Shown one piece after another: positions 44,597 through 53,863 of a stretch of 64,000 bases of DNA. Within the stretch, counting starts at the first letter, position 1, and every line of letters starts with the position of its first letter. Source of the DNA: Sphingomonas sp. AR_OL41. Its GTDB lineage: Bacteria; Pseudomonadota; Alphaproteobacteria; Sphingomonadales; Sphingomonadaceae. The stretch lies in the NCBI RefSeq assembly GCF_029911635.1, contig NZ_JARYTI010000025.1:1-64000 (forward strand), read 5' to 3'. The notes beneath the pieces are model-generated. The model was not told the origin of the DNA, made no database searches, and saw only the letters and a list, made by a program, of their open reading frames with translations. Both the position numbers and the translations under genes were made by a program.

Positions 44597-45664
44597 CTAT
44601 CGCGCCAGCCGCGTCACATGCCCCATCTTGCGCCCCGCGCGCATTTCCTTGCCGTAGAGGTGCAGATGCGCCCCCGGTTCGGCGAGAATCTCGTGCCAGC
44701 GCGCGGCTTGCTCGCCGATCAGATTGTCCATCGTCACCGCCGGCGCGCTCAGCCCGGTGTCGCCGAGCGGCAGGCCGCAGATCGCGCGGATATGATTCTC
44801 GAACTGCGAGGTCACCGCGCCCTCGATCGTCCAGTGCCCGCTATTGTGGACGCGCGGCGCCATCTCGTTGAACACCGGCCCGTCGTCGCCGGCGAAGAAC
44901 TCGCACGCCAGCACGCCGACATAATCGAGCGTGTCGGCGATCCGCCCGGTCAGCGCGGCGGCCTCGGTCCAGCATGCCGCGATCGGCGCCGGCGCGGGCA
45001 CGGTCGAGCGCGCCAGCACGCCATCGACATGTTCGTTCCACGGCGGGGGATAGCTGACCATTTCGCCGTTGGCGCCGCGCGCGAGGATGATCGAGAATTC
45101 ATGGCTGAAGGTCACGAAGCCTTCGAGGATCGCCGGCCGGCCGCCGATCGCCTCCCATGCCGCATCCGCATTGGCGGCATCGGCAATGCGCACCTGGCCC
45201 TTCCCGTCATAGCCGAGCCGCAGCGTCTTGAGGATCGCCGGCGCGCCGATCTCGCCCAGCGCATCGCGCAGCTCGCCGATGCTCGTCACCTTGCGCCACG
45301 GCGCGGTGCGCCCGCCGAGCTTGCCGACGAACGCCTTCTCGCTCGCTCGGTCCTGCGCGATGGCGAGCGCCGCGGGGGCGGGGTGGACCGGCACCTTGGT
45401 CGACAGGTAATCGATCGGATCGAGGTCGATATTCTCGAACTCATAGGTCACCACGTCGGCCGCGCTGACCATTTCGTCGAGCACGATGCGGCTGTGATAA
45501 TCGGCGCGCGTGAAGCTCGACGCGGTTTGCGCCGCGACGCTTTCGGCATCGGGTGCCAGCACGCGGGTATGGTAGCCGAGCTCGGCCGCCGCGCTCGCCA
45601 GCATCCGGCCGAGCTGTCCGCCGCCAAGGATGCCGATCGTCGAACCGGGGGGCAGCGGCGTCAT
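44597..45664 (-). CDS. purK: 5-(carboxyamino)imidazole ribonucleotide synthase
   Basis: PurK uses ATP and bicarbonate to make N5-CAIR from AIR in purine synthesis. The start at 45664 ([21 protein letters not shown]) overlaps the purE stop by four bases (ATGA). The 355-residue protein has the N-terminal [11 protein letters not shown] nucleotide-binding loop, YEFENI, the ATP-grasp motif [13 protein letters not shown] and the metal-binding [14 protein letters not shown]. All are normal for the family. Confidence 0.95.
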   Translation of the reverse strand: MTPLPPGSTIGILGGGQLGRMLASAAAELGYHTRVLAPDAESVAAQTASSFTRADYHSRIVLDEMVSAADVVTYEFENIDLDPIDYLSTKVPVHPAPAALAIAQDRASEKAFVGKLGGRTAPWRKVTSIGELRDALGEIGAPAILKTLRLGYDGKGQVRIADAANADAAWEAIGGRPAILEGFVTFSHEFSIILARGANGEMVSYPPPWNEHVDGVLARSTVPAPAPIAACWTEAAALTGRIADTLDYVGVLACEFFAGDDGPVFNEMAPRVHNSGHWTIEGAVTSQFENHIRAICGLPLGDTGLSAPAVTMDNLIGEQAARWHEILAEPGAHLHLYGKEMRAGRKMGHVTRLAR

Positions 45665-46143
45665 TGCGGGTCGACCGGGACCGCCTCGGTCTGCGCCGCG
45701 CGCCACGCCTTGAGCCGCTCGGCGAGCAACGCATCTCCCAGACTCAGGATCGCGGCGGCGAGCAGGCCGGCATTCTTGGCACCGGGCTTGCCGATCGCCA
45801 GCGTGCCGACCGGAATGCCGGCGGGCATCTGCACGATCGACATCAGGCTATCCATGCCCTTCATCGCCTTGCTCTCGACCGGCACGCCGAGCACCGGCAG
45901 ATGCGTCATCGACGCCGTCATGCCCGGCAGATGCGCCGCACCGCCGGCCCCGGCGATGATCACCTTGATCCCGCGCATCTCGGCATGGCTGGCATATTCG
46001 TAGAGTCGCGCCGGGGTGCGATGCGCAGAGACGACCTTGGTCTCGCACGGCACGCCGAGCTCCGCCAATATATCGGCGCTGTGGTGCATCGTCTCCCAGT
46101 CGGAGGTGCTGCCCATGATGATGCCGACCAGTGGTTGCGTCAT
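45661..46143 (-). CDS. purE: N5-carboxyaminoimidazole ribonucleotide mutase
   Basis: PurE class I moves the carboxyl group from N5 to C4, giving CAIR. The 160-residue protein has [10 protein letters not shown] (catalytic Ser/Asp), [15 protein letters not shown] and the [10 protein letters not shown] loop. It sits upstream of purK with a four-base overlap, the usual purEK pair. Confidence 0.96.
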   Translation of the reverse strand: MTQPLVGIIMGSTSDWETMHHSADILAELGVPCETKVVSAHRTPARLYEYASHAEMRGIKVIIAGAGGAAHLPGMTASMTHLPVLGVPVESKAMKGMDSLMSIVQMPAGIPVGTLAIGKPGAKNAGLLAAAILSLGDALLAERLKAWRAAQTEAVPVDPQ

Positions 46144-46217
46144 GTTCGAGGGCGTTAGCGGGCACGGGCGAGGAGGGCAACTGGCGTGGCGCCGATGCGG
46201 CGTGTAGAGACGCGTTC

Positions 46218-47198
46218 ATGACGCAAGAAGTTGAAAATGCCGCCGTGCAGGACAATTCGGGCCACCGCGCGCTGCTGCGGATCGCGGCGCTCGGCATGGC
46301 CGTTGCCGGGTCGGGCTACGCCATTGCCCGCGCCGTCGCGCCGCGCATCGCCGCGCGGCGGCGCGACAAGGGATTGAGCTTCGGTACGGCGCGCGTCCAT
46401 GGCGCGGTGCTCCATTTCGCCCGCGCCGGACGCGGCCCCGCACTGATCCTCATCCATGACGTTCCGCAGGACTGGAGCGCCTGGCGCCCGATCATCGATC
46501 GCCTCGCGACGCGCTTCACCGTCATCGCACCCGATCTGCGCGGCATCGGGGGCTCGACCGCGGGCTCGCCCAAGTTCGATGCTGCGACGATGGCGGGCGA
46601 TGTCCAGCATCTTGCCCATGCGCTCAAGCTCGATCGTGTCCATGTCGTCGGTCACGGCATTGGCGCACAAGTGGCGCACGCATTTGCGCGGCAGTTCCCC
46701 AAGGCGACGCGCGGCGTGACACTGCTCGACAGCGCGGTGCCCGGCATCGACGGCTGGGACGAGAGCCTTGCGGGCCCCGCCGCTTGGCCGGTCGGTTTCC
46801 TGCAAACCCCGGAGCTTCCTGAAACGCTGCTCGCCGGCCGCCACGCGCCGCTGCTCGAATATCTGCTCAGCGCCGGCAATTTCGACGCGACGATGATCGC
46901 CGAAAGCCTCAAGGCCTATGCCACGCCCGAGCAGCTCCACGCCGCCTGCGCAATGTACCGCGCCTTCCCGGCCAATGCCCGTTTCGGCTTCGAGCAACAG
47001 GCGCCGATCGACGTGCCGCTGTTGCTCGCCACCGGCGACGCGTCGCCGCTCGCGGCGCTCGCCCCGCGCATCGCCACCGCGCTGCGCGCGAGCGGCTTCG
47101 CCCATGTCACCGAAGCGACGATTGCCGGCGCCGGCCATTATGTCGTCGCCGACCAGCCCGACGCCGTCGCCGCGCTGATCGAGCGGCACGCCGCGTAG
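46218..47198 (+). CDS. Alpha/beta hydrolase fold protein lacking the nucleophile
   Basis: A 326-residue alpha/beta hydrolase of the epoxide hydrolase/dehalogenase type, with an N-terminal hydrophobic segment (about residues 20-40). The nucleophile elbow reads VVGHGIGAQVA: the position normally Ser or Asp is Gly (codon ggc). The oxyanion segment reads HDVPQDW instead of HG.P..W. A possible acid (ATGDASPL) and the His (GAGHYVV) remain. An Asp codon gac would need one base change. It is likely a non-catalytic relative or has lost activity. It is divergent from purE. Confidence 0.85.
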   Translation: MTQEVENAAVQDNSGHRALLRIAALGMAVAGSGYAIARAVAPRIAARRRDKGLSFGTARVHGAVLHFARAGRGPALILIHDVPQDWSAWRPIIDRLATRFTVIAPDLRGIGGSTAGSPKFDAATMAGDVQHLAHALKLDRVHVVGHGIGAQVAHAFARQFPKATRGVTLLDSAVPGIDGWDESLAGPAAWPVGFLQTPELPETLLAGRHAPLLEYLLSAGNFDATMIAESLKAYATPEQLHAACAMYRAFPANARFGFEQQAPIDVPLLLATGDASPLAALAPRIATALRASGFAHVTEATIAGAGHYVVADQPDAVAALIERHAA

Positions 47199-47207
47199 CT
47201 TAACGCC

Positions 47208-47241
47208 AAAAAAGGGGGCGGCCGCAACAGCGACCGCCCCC
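47208..47241 (-). terminator. Rho-independent terminator of the flotillin gene
   Basis: On the minus strand GGGGGCGGTCGC (47241-47230) pairs with the arm at 47225-47214 (one mismatch) around a 4-base loop and is followed by six T (47213-47208). It lies just downstream of the flotillin stop and of the convergent alpha/beta hydrolase stop. Confidence 0.85.
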
Positions 47242-47247
47242 ATGGCT

Positions 47248-49254
47248 TCACTCGGCCGCGACCGGTTCGACCTCGTCGGCCGCGTCATTGGCCACCGGCC
47301 CGGCCAGCGCCAGCCCCTTGTCGGCCAGCACCAGCCCCATCAGCGCGTTGACCAGCGAGCCCTCGCCGGTTGCGCCGCCACCACCATTGATCTGGACGCG
47401 CGGGACGATATCGACCCCCGACGTCTCCAGCGCCTCGGCGATCCGCTCGACCACCTGGCGGGTCAGCTGGAACTGCGCGCCGCCCGAGGCCGCAACCTGT
47501 TTGGCGATCGTCTCGGCAGTGGCGGTACCGACCTTGCTGACGCGTTCGGCATCCGCCGAGGCCAGCGCGACGATCTTGGCCGCCTCGCCTTCGCCCAGCA
47601 GCCGGATGCGGTCGCCCTCGGCGCGGGCCGCGGTGCGGGTCTGCTCGGCCTCCTGCGTCGCGCGCCGCGCGGCGGCCTTGCCCTGGTTCTCCTGCACCGT
47701 GATCGACAGCTCGGATTCGGTGATCGCGGTCTGCTGATGCGCGCGCGCCTCGGCCTCTCTCAGGCTCTTCTCGCCTTCCGCCGCGACCTTCTGCTTGTCG
47801 TAGGTGGCGACCTTCTCTTCGGCGATCTGGCGCTGGCGCAGCTGGTTGAGCACCTGCTCGATCTGGTCGTTGCCCACCGCCGCGCGCGGCGTGCCGATCA
47901 GCACCTCCTGCATTTCGAGATTATAGTTGCTGAACTTGGCGCGCATCTCGTCGCCGGCCTGCTCCTGGATGTCGCTGCGGTCCTGCAGCAGCTGGATCAG
48001 CGTCTTCTTCTGCGCGACGTTCTTGAAATAGGCCGAGACCATCGGGTCGAGCGTCTGCTCGACCAGCTTCTTGATGTCGCCGAAGCGCTGGATGACGAGC
48101 GGTGCCTTGCGATAGTCGATATGCACCACGACCGAGAGCGGCAGCGTCGGCTCGAACGCGTCCTTGGTGATCAGCGATACCTCGGACAGATTCTCGTCGA
48201 GCTTGTGCTGACCGGTCGTGTCCTGGTCCCATTTCAGGATGAAGTTGGTCGTCGGCACGATGATGATCTTGCCGGCATAGGTGTTGAAGGCATATTTGCC
48301 CGGCAGCAACGGCTCGCGCCACACGCCGCGCGTGCCGCGTTCGACCAGCTCGCCGTGGCGATATTCCTCGCCGGTCGTGTCGGCGCCACTGTCGCCGGTG
48401 TACGAGATCACCACGCCGACATGGCCGACCTCGATGATCGTCTTGGCGACCATTTCGACCGTCGCGAACAACCGGTTGATGAAATAGCTGCCCTCAACCA
48501 GCACCTGCAGCTGCCGCCCGCGGCGTCCGCCGGCGGCGAGGAACTTCTCCGGGTCCTGGAAGCTGTTGTGGAACGTGGCCATATCGTCCTGGTCGGTGCC
48601 GACCTGCGGCGCGATGATGTGGTCGGCGGTCAGCGCCGGACCGTCATGCACCGTGACCACGCCGATCATGTCGTCGGCATTCTTGATCACCACCGCCATG
48701 AAGCCGTTACGCTGGTCGATGACGTCCTTCATCTCGGCGAACAGCTGCGCGTCCTCGCCTTCGAGCATCAGCCCGTACATGCGGTCGCCCGTGATGACGA
48801 CGAACTGGGCGAGGTTGAGCGCATAGGTACCCTCGCGCAGGATCGCGCGCTGCGGGCCCTTCTGCCCGCCTTCGGTGAGAAAGCGTCGCGCGTCGAGAAA
48901 CTCGGCGGTGCGAACATTGCTGGCGAGCGTCTGCGTCGGCTCGAGCGGAAGTCCGTCGCGCGCAAAGACATAACCGACCTGCCCTTGCGGGATGGTCACC
49001 AGCGACTGGATGTGCAGCCGATACTGGAACGGGAAGAAGAAGTGGTAGCCGCCGCGCAGTACATCGGGCTGGAAGCCGGCTTCCTTGTTGAGCGCGATCA
49101 GCCCGCCGGCGATCGAGCCGTTGCGGCTCCACAATTTCTCGACGATCGCCACGCGGTTGTTACCGACATAGCGTACGCAGCGTGATGCCAGAAAGAGGAC
49201 GACAAAGATGACTGCCACCACCGCAATGGTGCCGGCCGTATAGATAGTTGCCAT
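47248..49254 (-). CDS. Flotillin-like SPFH domain membrane protein
   Basis: A 668-residue protein from the ATG at 49254 (MATIYTAG). An N-terminal transmembrane helix (about 5-25) is followed by a long SPFH region to about residue 440, then a Glu/Ala/Arg/Lys-rich coiled coil (about 440-600; for example EKVATYDKQKVAAEGEKSLREAEARAHQ) typical of flotillins. A Gly-rich segment (INGGGGATGEG) precedes an acidic tail. Flotillins organise membrane microdomains and assemble into cage-like rings. The SPFH region is longer than in FloT of Bacillus. A terminator follows. Confidence 0.9.
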   Translation of the reverse strand: MATIYTAGTIAVVAVIFVVLFLASRCVRYVGNNRVAIVEKLWSRNGSIAGGLIALNKEAGFQPDVLRGGYHFFFPFQYRLHIQSLVTIPQGQVGYVFARDGLPLEPTQTLASNVRTAEFLDARRFLTEGGQKGPQRAILREGTYALNLAQFVVITGDRMYGLMLEGEDAQLFAEMKDVIDQRNGFMAVVIKNADDMIGVVTVHDGPALTADHIIAPQVGTDQDDMATFHNSFQDPEKFLAAGGRRGRQLQVLVEGSYFINRLFATVEMVAKTIIEVGHVGVVISYTGDSGADTTGEEYRHGELVERGTRGVWREPLLPGKYAFNTYAGKIIIVPTTNFILKWDQDTTGQHKLDENLSEVSLITKDAFEPTLPLSVVVHIDYRKAPLVIQRFGDIKKLVEQTLDPMVSAYFKNVAQKKTLIQLLQDRSDIQEQAGDEMRAKFSNYNLEMQEVLIGTPRAAVGNDQIEQVLNQLRQRQIAEEKVATYDKQKVAAEGEKSLREAEARAHQQTAITESELSITVQENQGKAAARRATQEAEQTRTAARAEGDRIRLLGEGEAAKIVALASADAERVSKVGTATAETIAKQVAASGGAQFQLTRQVVERIAEALETSGVDIVPRVQINGGGGATGEGSLVNALMGLVLADKGLALAGPVANDAADEVEPVAAE

Positions 49255-49399
49255 CGGAAAGTTGGTCCTTGAAAAGAAGACCGGTTTGCCCCCGGGTCTT
49301 CGCAATCACGTCTTGCGTGATCGTCGGACAATTTACGCTTGCGCGAAATGACGGTCGAGCGGAATCGGCGTGCGTCTCACGCAATCGCGCGTAACGGAC

Positions 49400-50098
49400 T
49401 CAATCGGTTGAACCGATCGACAGCGGTTGCGCGCCACCGGGATAGCGCGCGGCGATATAGCCCGCGACCGTCCGCGCATCGCCCTCGTCGAGCCTGCCGC
49501 GCTCCTCGGCCAGCGCGGCCACGGCGGCGGCGATACACTCGCAACTCTCCGCAGCAAGATCGATCAGCTCGGGCCGCCGCGCCGGCACGGCCGACGCAAA
49601 GGCGGCGGCAAAGGCGTCGGTCGCGGTGCCGAGATCGCGCGCGAGCGAACGGAAGCGCTCGTCATGATGGTCCCACGCCAGCCGGTCGAGCGCGGCGATC
49701 GCCTGGTCGAGCCGCGCCGATCGCGCCTGTGCCGACAGCCCGCGCAGCGTCCGCATCGCGTCCGCCACGCGGCGCTGCGACACCGCAGCGATCGCGCCGG
49801 GGTCACGCGCCAGGCGATGCGCGCGCCGCCGCCGCAACAGCGGGTCGAGCATCCGCGCCCCGATCGCGCTGACCCCGATCAGCGCGGCATAGGCGGGCAG
49901 GAAATAGCCGCCGGTCAGCATCATCCGCGCCACCACGTCGCCCAGCGAGCCCGGCCGTGGCATCACGAGTAGCCCCGCCGCGAGGCAGGCGAGCAGATAG
50001 GCCGGCACGCAGAAATGCAGCAGGATGCCGGCAACGATCCGCCACGGCAGCACCGCGCGGCTCGTATCGTGGATCGCCGGTGTCGTTCGCCCCGTCAC
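49400..50098 (-). CDS. Hypothetical membrane protein
   Basis: About 232 residues, starting at a GTG (50096-50098) with GGAGAAGG upstream; there is no good ATG. Two hydrophobic segments are visible near the N-terminus (about 20-45 and 58-80), followed by an Arg/Ala-rich helical domain of about 140 residues. I do not recognise a family. It follows gpmA on the same strand after 32 bases. The high Ala/Arg content is partly GC bias, so the frame is less certain than its neighbours. Confidence 0.6.
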   Translation of the reverse strand: MTGRTTPAIHDTSRAVLPWRIVAGILLHFCVPAYLLACLAAGLLVMPRPGSLGDVVARMMLTGGYFLPAYAALIGVSAIGARMLDPLLRRRRAHRLARDPGAIAAVSQRRVADAMRTLRGLSAQARSARLDQAIAALDRLAWDHHDERFRSLARDLGTATDAFAAAFASAVPARRPELIDLAAESCECIAAAVAALAEERGRLDEGDARTVAGYIAARYPGGAQPLSIGSTD

Positions 50099-50130
50099 GC
50101 CCTTCTCCCGACGCGACCCAAAGGCCGCGC

Positions 50131-50817
50131 TCAGCGCTCGCTTAGATAGTAACGATCGGTCGCGTTCAAATCTGCGTCGAGCTGATAGACGATCGGCTGG
50201 CCGGTCGGAATCTCCAGCGTGGTGATCGCGTCGTCCGGGATGTTCGACAGATGCTTGACCAGCGCGCGCAGCGAATTGCCATGCGCCGAGATCAGCACGC
50301 GCTCGCCGGCGCGCAGCGCGGGCGCGATACGCGCCTCCCAATAAGGCAGCACGCGCGCTATCGTGTCCTTCAGGCTCTCGGTCGAGGGAATGGCAATGCC
50401 GGCATAGCGGCGGTCCTGCGACAGGTCATAGGCGCTGCCCGCCTCCATCGGCGGCGGCGGAATGTCGAAGCTGCGGCGCCAGATATGGACCTGCGCGTCG
50501 CCATATTCCGCCGCGGTCTCGGCCTTGTCGAGCCCGGTCAGCCCGCCATAATGGCGCTCGTTGAGATGCCAGTCCTTCTCGACCGGCAGCCACAGCCGGT
50601 GCATTTCCTCCAGCGCGAGATTGAGCGTCTTGATCGCCCGCGTTTGCAGCGAGGTGAAGCACTGGTCGAAATCGAGGCCTTTCGCGGCCATCAGCTGCCC
50701 AGCCGCCCGCGCCTCGCCGGCGCCCTTCTCGGTGACGTCGACATCCCACCAGCCGGTGAAGCGGTTCTCAAGGTTCCAGGCCGACTGGCCGTGGCGGATC
50801 AGGACGAGGGTGGGCAT
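50131..50817 (-). CDS. gpmA: 2,3-bisphosphoglycerate-dependent phosphoglycerate mutase
   Basis: A 228-residue cofactor-dependent mutase that interconverts 3- and 2-phosphoglycerate in glycolysis and gluconeogenesis. The N-terminus has [18 protein letters not shown] with the phosphorylated His. The second catalytic His is in [15 protein letters not shown], and [14 protein letters not shown] is conserved. Length is normal for bacterial dPGM. Confidence 0.96.
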   Translation of the reverse strand: MPTLVLIRHGQSAWNLENRFTGWWDVDVTEKGAGEARAAGQLMAAKGLDFDQCFTSLQTRAIKTLNLALEEMHRLWLPVEKDWHLNERHYGGLTGLDKAETAAEYGDAQVHIWRRSFDIPPPPMEAGSAYDLSQDRRYAGIAIPSTESLKDTIARVLPYWEARIAPALRAGERVLISAHGNSLRALVKHLSNIPDDAITTLEIPTGQPIVYQLDADLNATDRYYLSER

Positions 50818-50832
50818 GCGATTTTCCTTGCC

Positions 50833-50894
50833 GTCACCCCAGCGAAAGCTGGGGTCGCGTTGTAACGGGAGACCTCAGCGTTCGCTGGGGTGAC
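50833..50894. repeat. 14-base inverted repeat with inner hairpin
   Basis: GTCACCCCAGCGAA (50833-50846) and TTCGCTGGGGTGAC (50881-50894) are perfect reverse complements. A second hairpin, CCCCAGC-gaaa-GCTGGGG (50837-50854), is nested in the left arm. The element lies between gpmA and the M14 peptidase gene and resembles the other intergenic inverted repeats of this window in design, not in sequence. Confidence 0.75.
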
Positions 50895-50899
50895 GCGAA

Positions 50900-52018
50900 C
50901 TAGATCCCGTCGATCACTTCCGCAATCGTCTCGAGACAGGCATGCGCCAGCGCCTTGGACCGCTCGGGCGACCAGCCGAACTCGGCATCGGCATTGGCGT
51001 CATGGTCCTTGAACGGCATTTCCAGCGTCATCGCCACCGCGCCGAAGCGCTCGGCGAGCTGGTTGGTCGACATGGAGAGGTTGGCCTTGCCGGGTGCCGA
51101 CTTGTCATAGCCCTTTTCGGTCTGGAAGTCGGGCGTACGCGCCGCCAGGCGCCGGCCGAAATCGTAGAACTTCTCGCCCAGCGCATCGGTCCAGCCGGGA
51201 ATCCCCTCGAAGCCGGCAAGGAAATTGGCCGGGATCGCCTCGTCGCCATGCACGTCCATCGCCAGCGCGGCGCCGGTCGCGTCCATCGCGTTCCGCACGC
51301 ACAACACTTCGGGGCTCTTCTCCGCGCTCGGCATGTGCCATTCGCGGTTGAGGTTGATGCCCGCCGAATTGGTGCGCAGATGGCCGCGAAAGCTGCCATC
51401 GGGGTTCATGTTGGGCACGACATGGAAGGTGCACTTCTCGCGCAGCGCCTTCGTCGTCGCATCGTCGCCATCGGTCAGCCGCTCGAGCGCGCCTTCCATC
51501 CACCATTCGGCCATGCTCTCGCCGGGGTGCTGGCGGGCATAGAGCCATACCGGCTTGGGCCCGGTGCCGATCGTGAAGCAATCGATCGCGCGCCCGTCGA
51601 GCGAGGTGCCGAGCTGGCGATGCGTCACGCCCGGCTGGAGCGCGGTTGCGGCGACCAGCGCGTCGTGGCGCTCCATCGTGTATGGCGCGAAATAGGCGAA
51701 CCACACCAGTTCGGTGTCGACCGTCCAGGTCCATTCCAGCACGCCATCGGCATAACTCGTGTCGGTCATCCGCCATTCGGTGCGGTCGGTCGAGACGCGC
51801 GTCTTGTAGCCCGGCCAGCCGAACGGATAGGCCGAGCCGCCGGCGTTGACGATGCGCAGCGTCAGCGTCCGGCCCCTCGCCCCGGCGACGCGGAAATGGA
51901 ACCATTGGTAGAAATCGGACAGATGGTCCGTGACGATTTCCAGGTCGATACGGTCGCCTTCGATGCCGAGGACGCGAATGTTGCCGCTATCGAAGGCGGC
52001 GTTGATCTCGATGCTCAT
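50900..52018 (-). CDS. M14 family zinc carboxypeptidase (cytosolic, AGTPBP1/CCP-like)
   Basis: A 372-residue carboxypeptidase without a signal peptide. The N-terminal about 120 residues form a beta domain of the Nna1/CCP branch. The zinc site has H and E in ARQHPGESMAEWW and the third His in MDVHGDE. The substrate Arg/Asn motif is in GINLNREW, and the catalytic Glu in MTLEMPFKD. In this branch, eukaryotic members remove glutamates from tubulin; bacterial substrates are largely unknown. The start overlaps the stop of the lipoprotein gene by four bases. Confidence 0.9.
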   Translation of the reverse strand: MSIEINAAFDSGNIRVLGIEGDRIDLEIVTDHLSDFYQWFHFRVAGARGRTLTLRIVNAGGSAYPFGWPGYKTRVSTDRTEWRMTDTSYADGVLEWTWTVDTELVWFAYFAPYTMERHDALVAATALQPGVTHRQLGTSLDGRAIDCFTIGTGPKPVWLYARQHPGESMAEWWMEGALERLTDGDDATTKALREKCTFHVVPNMNPDGSFRGHLRTNSAGINLNREWHMPSAEKSPEVLCVRNAMDATGAALAMDVHGDEAIPANFLAGFEGIPGWTDALGEKFYDFGRRLAARTPDFQTEKGYDKSAPGKANLSMSTNQLAERFGAVAMTLEMPFKDHDANADAEFGWSPERSKALAHACLETIAEVIDGI

Positions 52019-52626
52019 TTGACCGTGATAGTGCGGCCGGATTCGCCGGGGAAGTCCTTGAAGATCGCTGCGGCCAATTTCGCCGCCTCGACATTGGCCT
52101 GCGCGTCGGGCGAGGCACTGTCGGCGGCGGTCTGGGCATGGCCTTCCCAGATCACCGTGCCGTCGGTGCGCCGGCGGATCTGCACCGACAGATCGGTCAG
52201 TACGATCTCGCGGTAGCGCGGCTTGCCGATCGGGAAGGACACGGAGCCGCCGATGCCGACGCCGCCGCCATAGCCGCCCGTCGAGGTGCCCCCACCAATG
52301 CCGATCGTCACCGGTGGTCGGCGCGGCGGACCGGGGCGCGTCGTACGCGTCACGCCGACCACCGCGAGATACTGGCTAGCCGTACCGGCCGCCGGTGCGG
52401 CATAGCCGTAACGGTTCAGCTCGTTCGCGACGGCGCCGGTATAGACCTGCGATTCGAGGCTCGTCGCCCAGCCGGTCGTCGCCGCCTCGGCGCTCAGCGT
52501 GCCTGTTTCGAGCGGCGCGCCGAGATGGAAACGCGACACCTCGACCGGGGTTCGCGTCGGCGTGGTCGCGCAGCCGCCCAGCGACATCGCCGCACCCGCC
52601 ACCAACACCATCGATAGAGCACGCAT
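52015..52626 (-). CDS. DUF4136-type lipoprotein
   Basis: A 203-residue lipoprotein with start at 52626 and an AAGGA box 8 bases upstream; an ATG 36 bases earlier is also in frame. The signal has a lipobox LGGC at about residues 16-19. The C-terminal half ([26 protein letters not shown]..) matches the DUF4136 fold, which is described in few proteins. A Gly-rich loop ([17 protein letters not shown]) interrupts the domain. The stop overlaps the M14 gene start, so the two are coupled. Confidence 0.8.
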   Translation of the reverse strand: MRALSMVLVAGAAMSLGGCATTPTRTPVEVSRFHLGAPLETGTLSAEAATTGWATSLESQVYTGAVANELNRYGYAAPAAGTASQYLAVVGVTRTTRPGPPRRPPVTIGIGGGTSTGGYGGGVGIGGSVSFPIGKPRYREIVLTDLSVQIRRRTDGTVIWEGHAQTAADSASPDAQANVEAAKLAAAIFKDFPGESGRTITVK

Positions 52627-52702
52627 CGCAACGATCCTTCCGAACACTTGTTTCGCCTGCATAACGCTCGACCGGGCCCTTCGGGTTCCCGCGTTCCGCG
52701 CC

Positions 52703-52729
52703 TTGACTCGGCAAGCCGTCGACTATAGG
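52703..52729 (+). promoter_or_regulatory. Weak candidate promoter for rpmJ
   Basis: TTGACT (52703-52708) is followed after 15 bases by TATAGG (52724-52729), about 45 bases before rpmJ. The spacer is two bases shorter than ideal, so this is a tentative call. It lies in the divergent gap between the DUF4136 lipoprotein and rpmJ. Confidence 0.35.
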
Positions 52730-52774
52730 CGAGCGCCTCTTTTCCGACACCAAGAATCAGAAGCGAACGAGATC

Positions 52775-52900
52775 ATGAAGATCCGCAATTCACTGAAGTC
52801 GCTCAAGGACCGGCATCGCGACAACCGCGTGATTCGCCGCCGTGGCCGCACCTATGTGATCAACAAGACCAACCGCCGGTTCAAGGCCCGCCAGGGCTGA
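52775..52900 (+). CDS. rpmJ: 50S ribosomal protein L36 (zinc-free form)
   Basis: A 41-residue highly basic ribosomal protein: [18 protein letters not shown], then [21 protein letters not shown]. The cysteines that bind zinc in the classical L36 are absent, so this is the C-minus type (YkgO-like) common in alphaproteobacteria. The HAD gene follows after three bases and is probably cotranscribed. Confidence 0.94.
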   Translation: MKIRNSLKSLKDRHRDNRVIRRRGRTYVINKTNRRFKARQG

Positions 52901-52903
52901 TCC

Positions 52904-53518
52904 GTGTCCGCACGCCGCGCCGTCATCTTCGATGTCGGCCGTGTGCTGATCGATTGGGAAATCCGTTTCCTTTATGAGCGCCTCATCCCCGAGGGTGAGG
53001 CGCTCGACGCGTTCGTGCGCGATGTCGTCACGCCCGAATGGCATTTCCAGCACGACATGGGCCGGCCCTTTGCCGAGACCTCGGCGGAGCTGATCGCGCG
53101 ATATCCCGAGCATGCCGATCTGATCGTGCAGTTCGGCCCGCGCTTCAACGAGACCAACCGCGCCGCCGTCCCCGGCATGCCCGAACTGCTGGCCGATCTC
53201 GATTCGGCCGGCGTGCCGCTGTTCGCCATCACCAATTTCTCCGGCGAATTCTTCCCGCCGTTCCGCGTCAAATATCCGGAAATGTTCGATCGTTTCCGCG
53301 ACATCGTCGTGTCGGGCGACGAGAAGCTGATCAAGCCCGACGCCGCGATCTACCATCTCGCGCTCGATCGCTTCGGCCTGCGCGCCGAGGAATCGGTGTT
53401 CGTCGACGACAATGCCGACAACATCGCCGGCGCCGCGGCACTGGGGATGCACGCCATCCTGTTCACGGATGAGCCGGCGCTCAGGGCCGAACTGAAGACG
53501 CTGGACCTCCTTTCCTGA
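52904..53518 (+). CDS. HAD family hydrolase (subfamily IA)
   Basis: A 204-residue phosphatase-like HAD protein starting at GTG (52904-52906). Motif I is FDVGRVLIDW; the second Asp of the usual DxDxT motif is replaced (D-V-G), which is seen in HAD enzymes of the haloacid dehalogenase/epoxide hydrolase-N type. Motif II is in AITNFSGEF, motif III Lys in KLIKPDAAIY, motif IV in VFVDDNADNI. It could act on small phosphorylated metabolites or be a dehalogenase-like enzyme; the substrate is unknown. It follows rpmJ directly. Confidence 0.87.
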   Translation: MSARRAVIFDVGRVLIDWEIRFLYERLIPEGEALDAFVRDVVTPEWHFQHDMGRPFAETSAELIARYPEHADLIVQFGPRFNETNRAAVPGMPELLADLDSAGVPLFAITNFSGEFFPPFRVKYPEMFDRFRDIVVSGDEKLIKPDAAIYHLALDRFGLRAEESVFVDDNADNIAGAAALGMHAILFTDEPALRAELKTLDLLS

Positions 53519-53530
53519 CCTCCGAACTTC

Positions 53531-53547
53531 GTGTACACTGTGTCCAC
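53531..53547. promoter_or_regulatory. Candidate operator/promoter of the toxin-antitoxin pair
   Basis: GTGTACAC (53531-53538), a perfect palindrome, is followed by the related GTGTCCAC (53540-53547), 13-30 bases before the antitoxin ATG. TACACT (53534-53539) could serve as a -10 box. Autoregulation by the antitoxin is usual for such pairs; binding here is inferred. Confidence 0.45.
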
Positions 53548-53560
53548 GAGGAGTTGCGTC

Positions 53561-53863
53561 ATGGAAATGTCAGTCCGCGAAGCCCGCGCCCAGTTCGCCT
53601 CCGCGCTCGCTGCGGCGGAGCGTGGCGAGCGTGTCACCATCACCAAAAATGGCAAGGCGGTCGCCGAGCTTGGCCCACCGACAAAACGTAGCGGCTTCGA
53701 CTGGGAGCGGGCCGAGCGCTGGCGCAAAGAACATGGTTACGATCGCTATAGCGGCCCGCCGCTCGACGAAAAATGGCTTGAGGAATTCAACGACCCCGCT
53801 TGGACGCGTGAGATTTTCGGTGCGGAATATTTCGATGACGAGCCGGGCAATACGTCGTCGTGA
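53561..53863 (+). CDS. Antitoxin of the Phd/YefM type
   Basis: A 100-residue antitoxin starting MEMSVREARAQFAS, with GAGGAG about 6-11 bases upstream. The N-terminal 50 residues carry the Phd/YefM fold (QFASALAAAERGERVTITKNGKAVAELGP). The longer C-terminal part is acidic and would cover the toxin. It overlaps the toxin gene by four bases. The DNA is less GC-rich than the neighbouring housekeeping genes, consistent with acquisition by transfer. Confidence 0.88.
   Translation: MEMSVREARAQFASALAAAERGERVTITKNGKAVAELGPPTKRSGFDWERAERWRKEHGYDRYSGPPLDEKWLEEFNDPAWTREIFGAEYFDDEPGNTSS

Noticed and set aside
49960..50225. Short plus-strand frames between the hypothetical membrane gene and gpmA
   Set aside because: They overlap better-supported genes on the minus strand.
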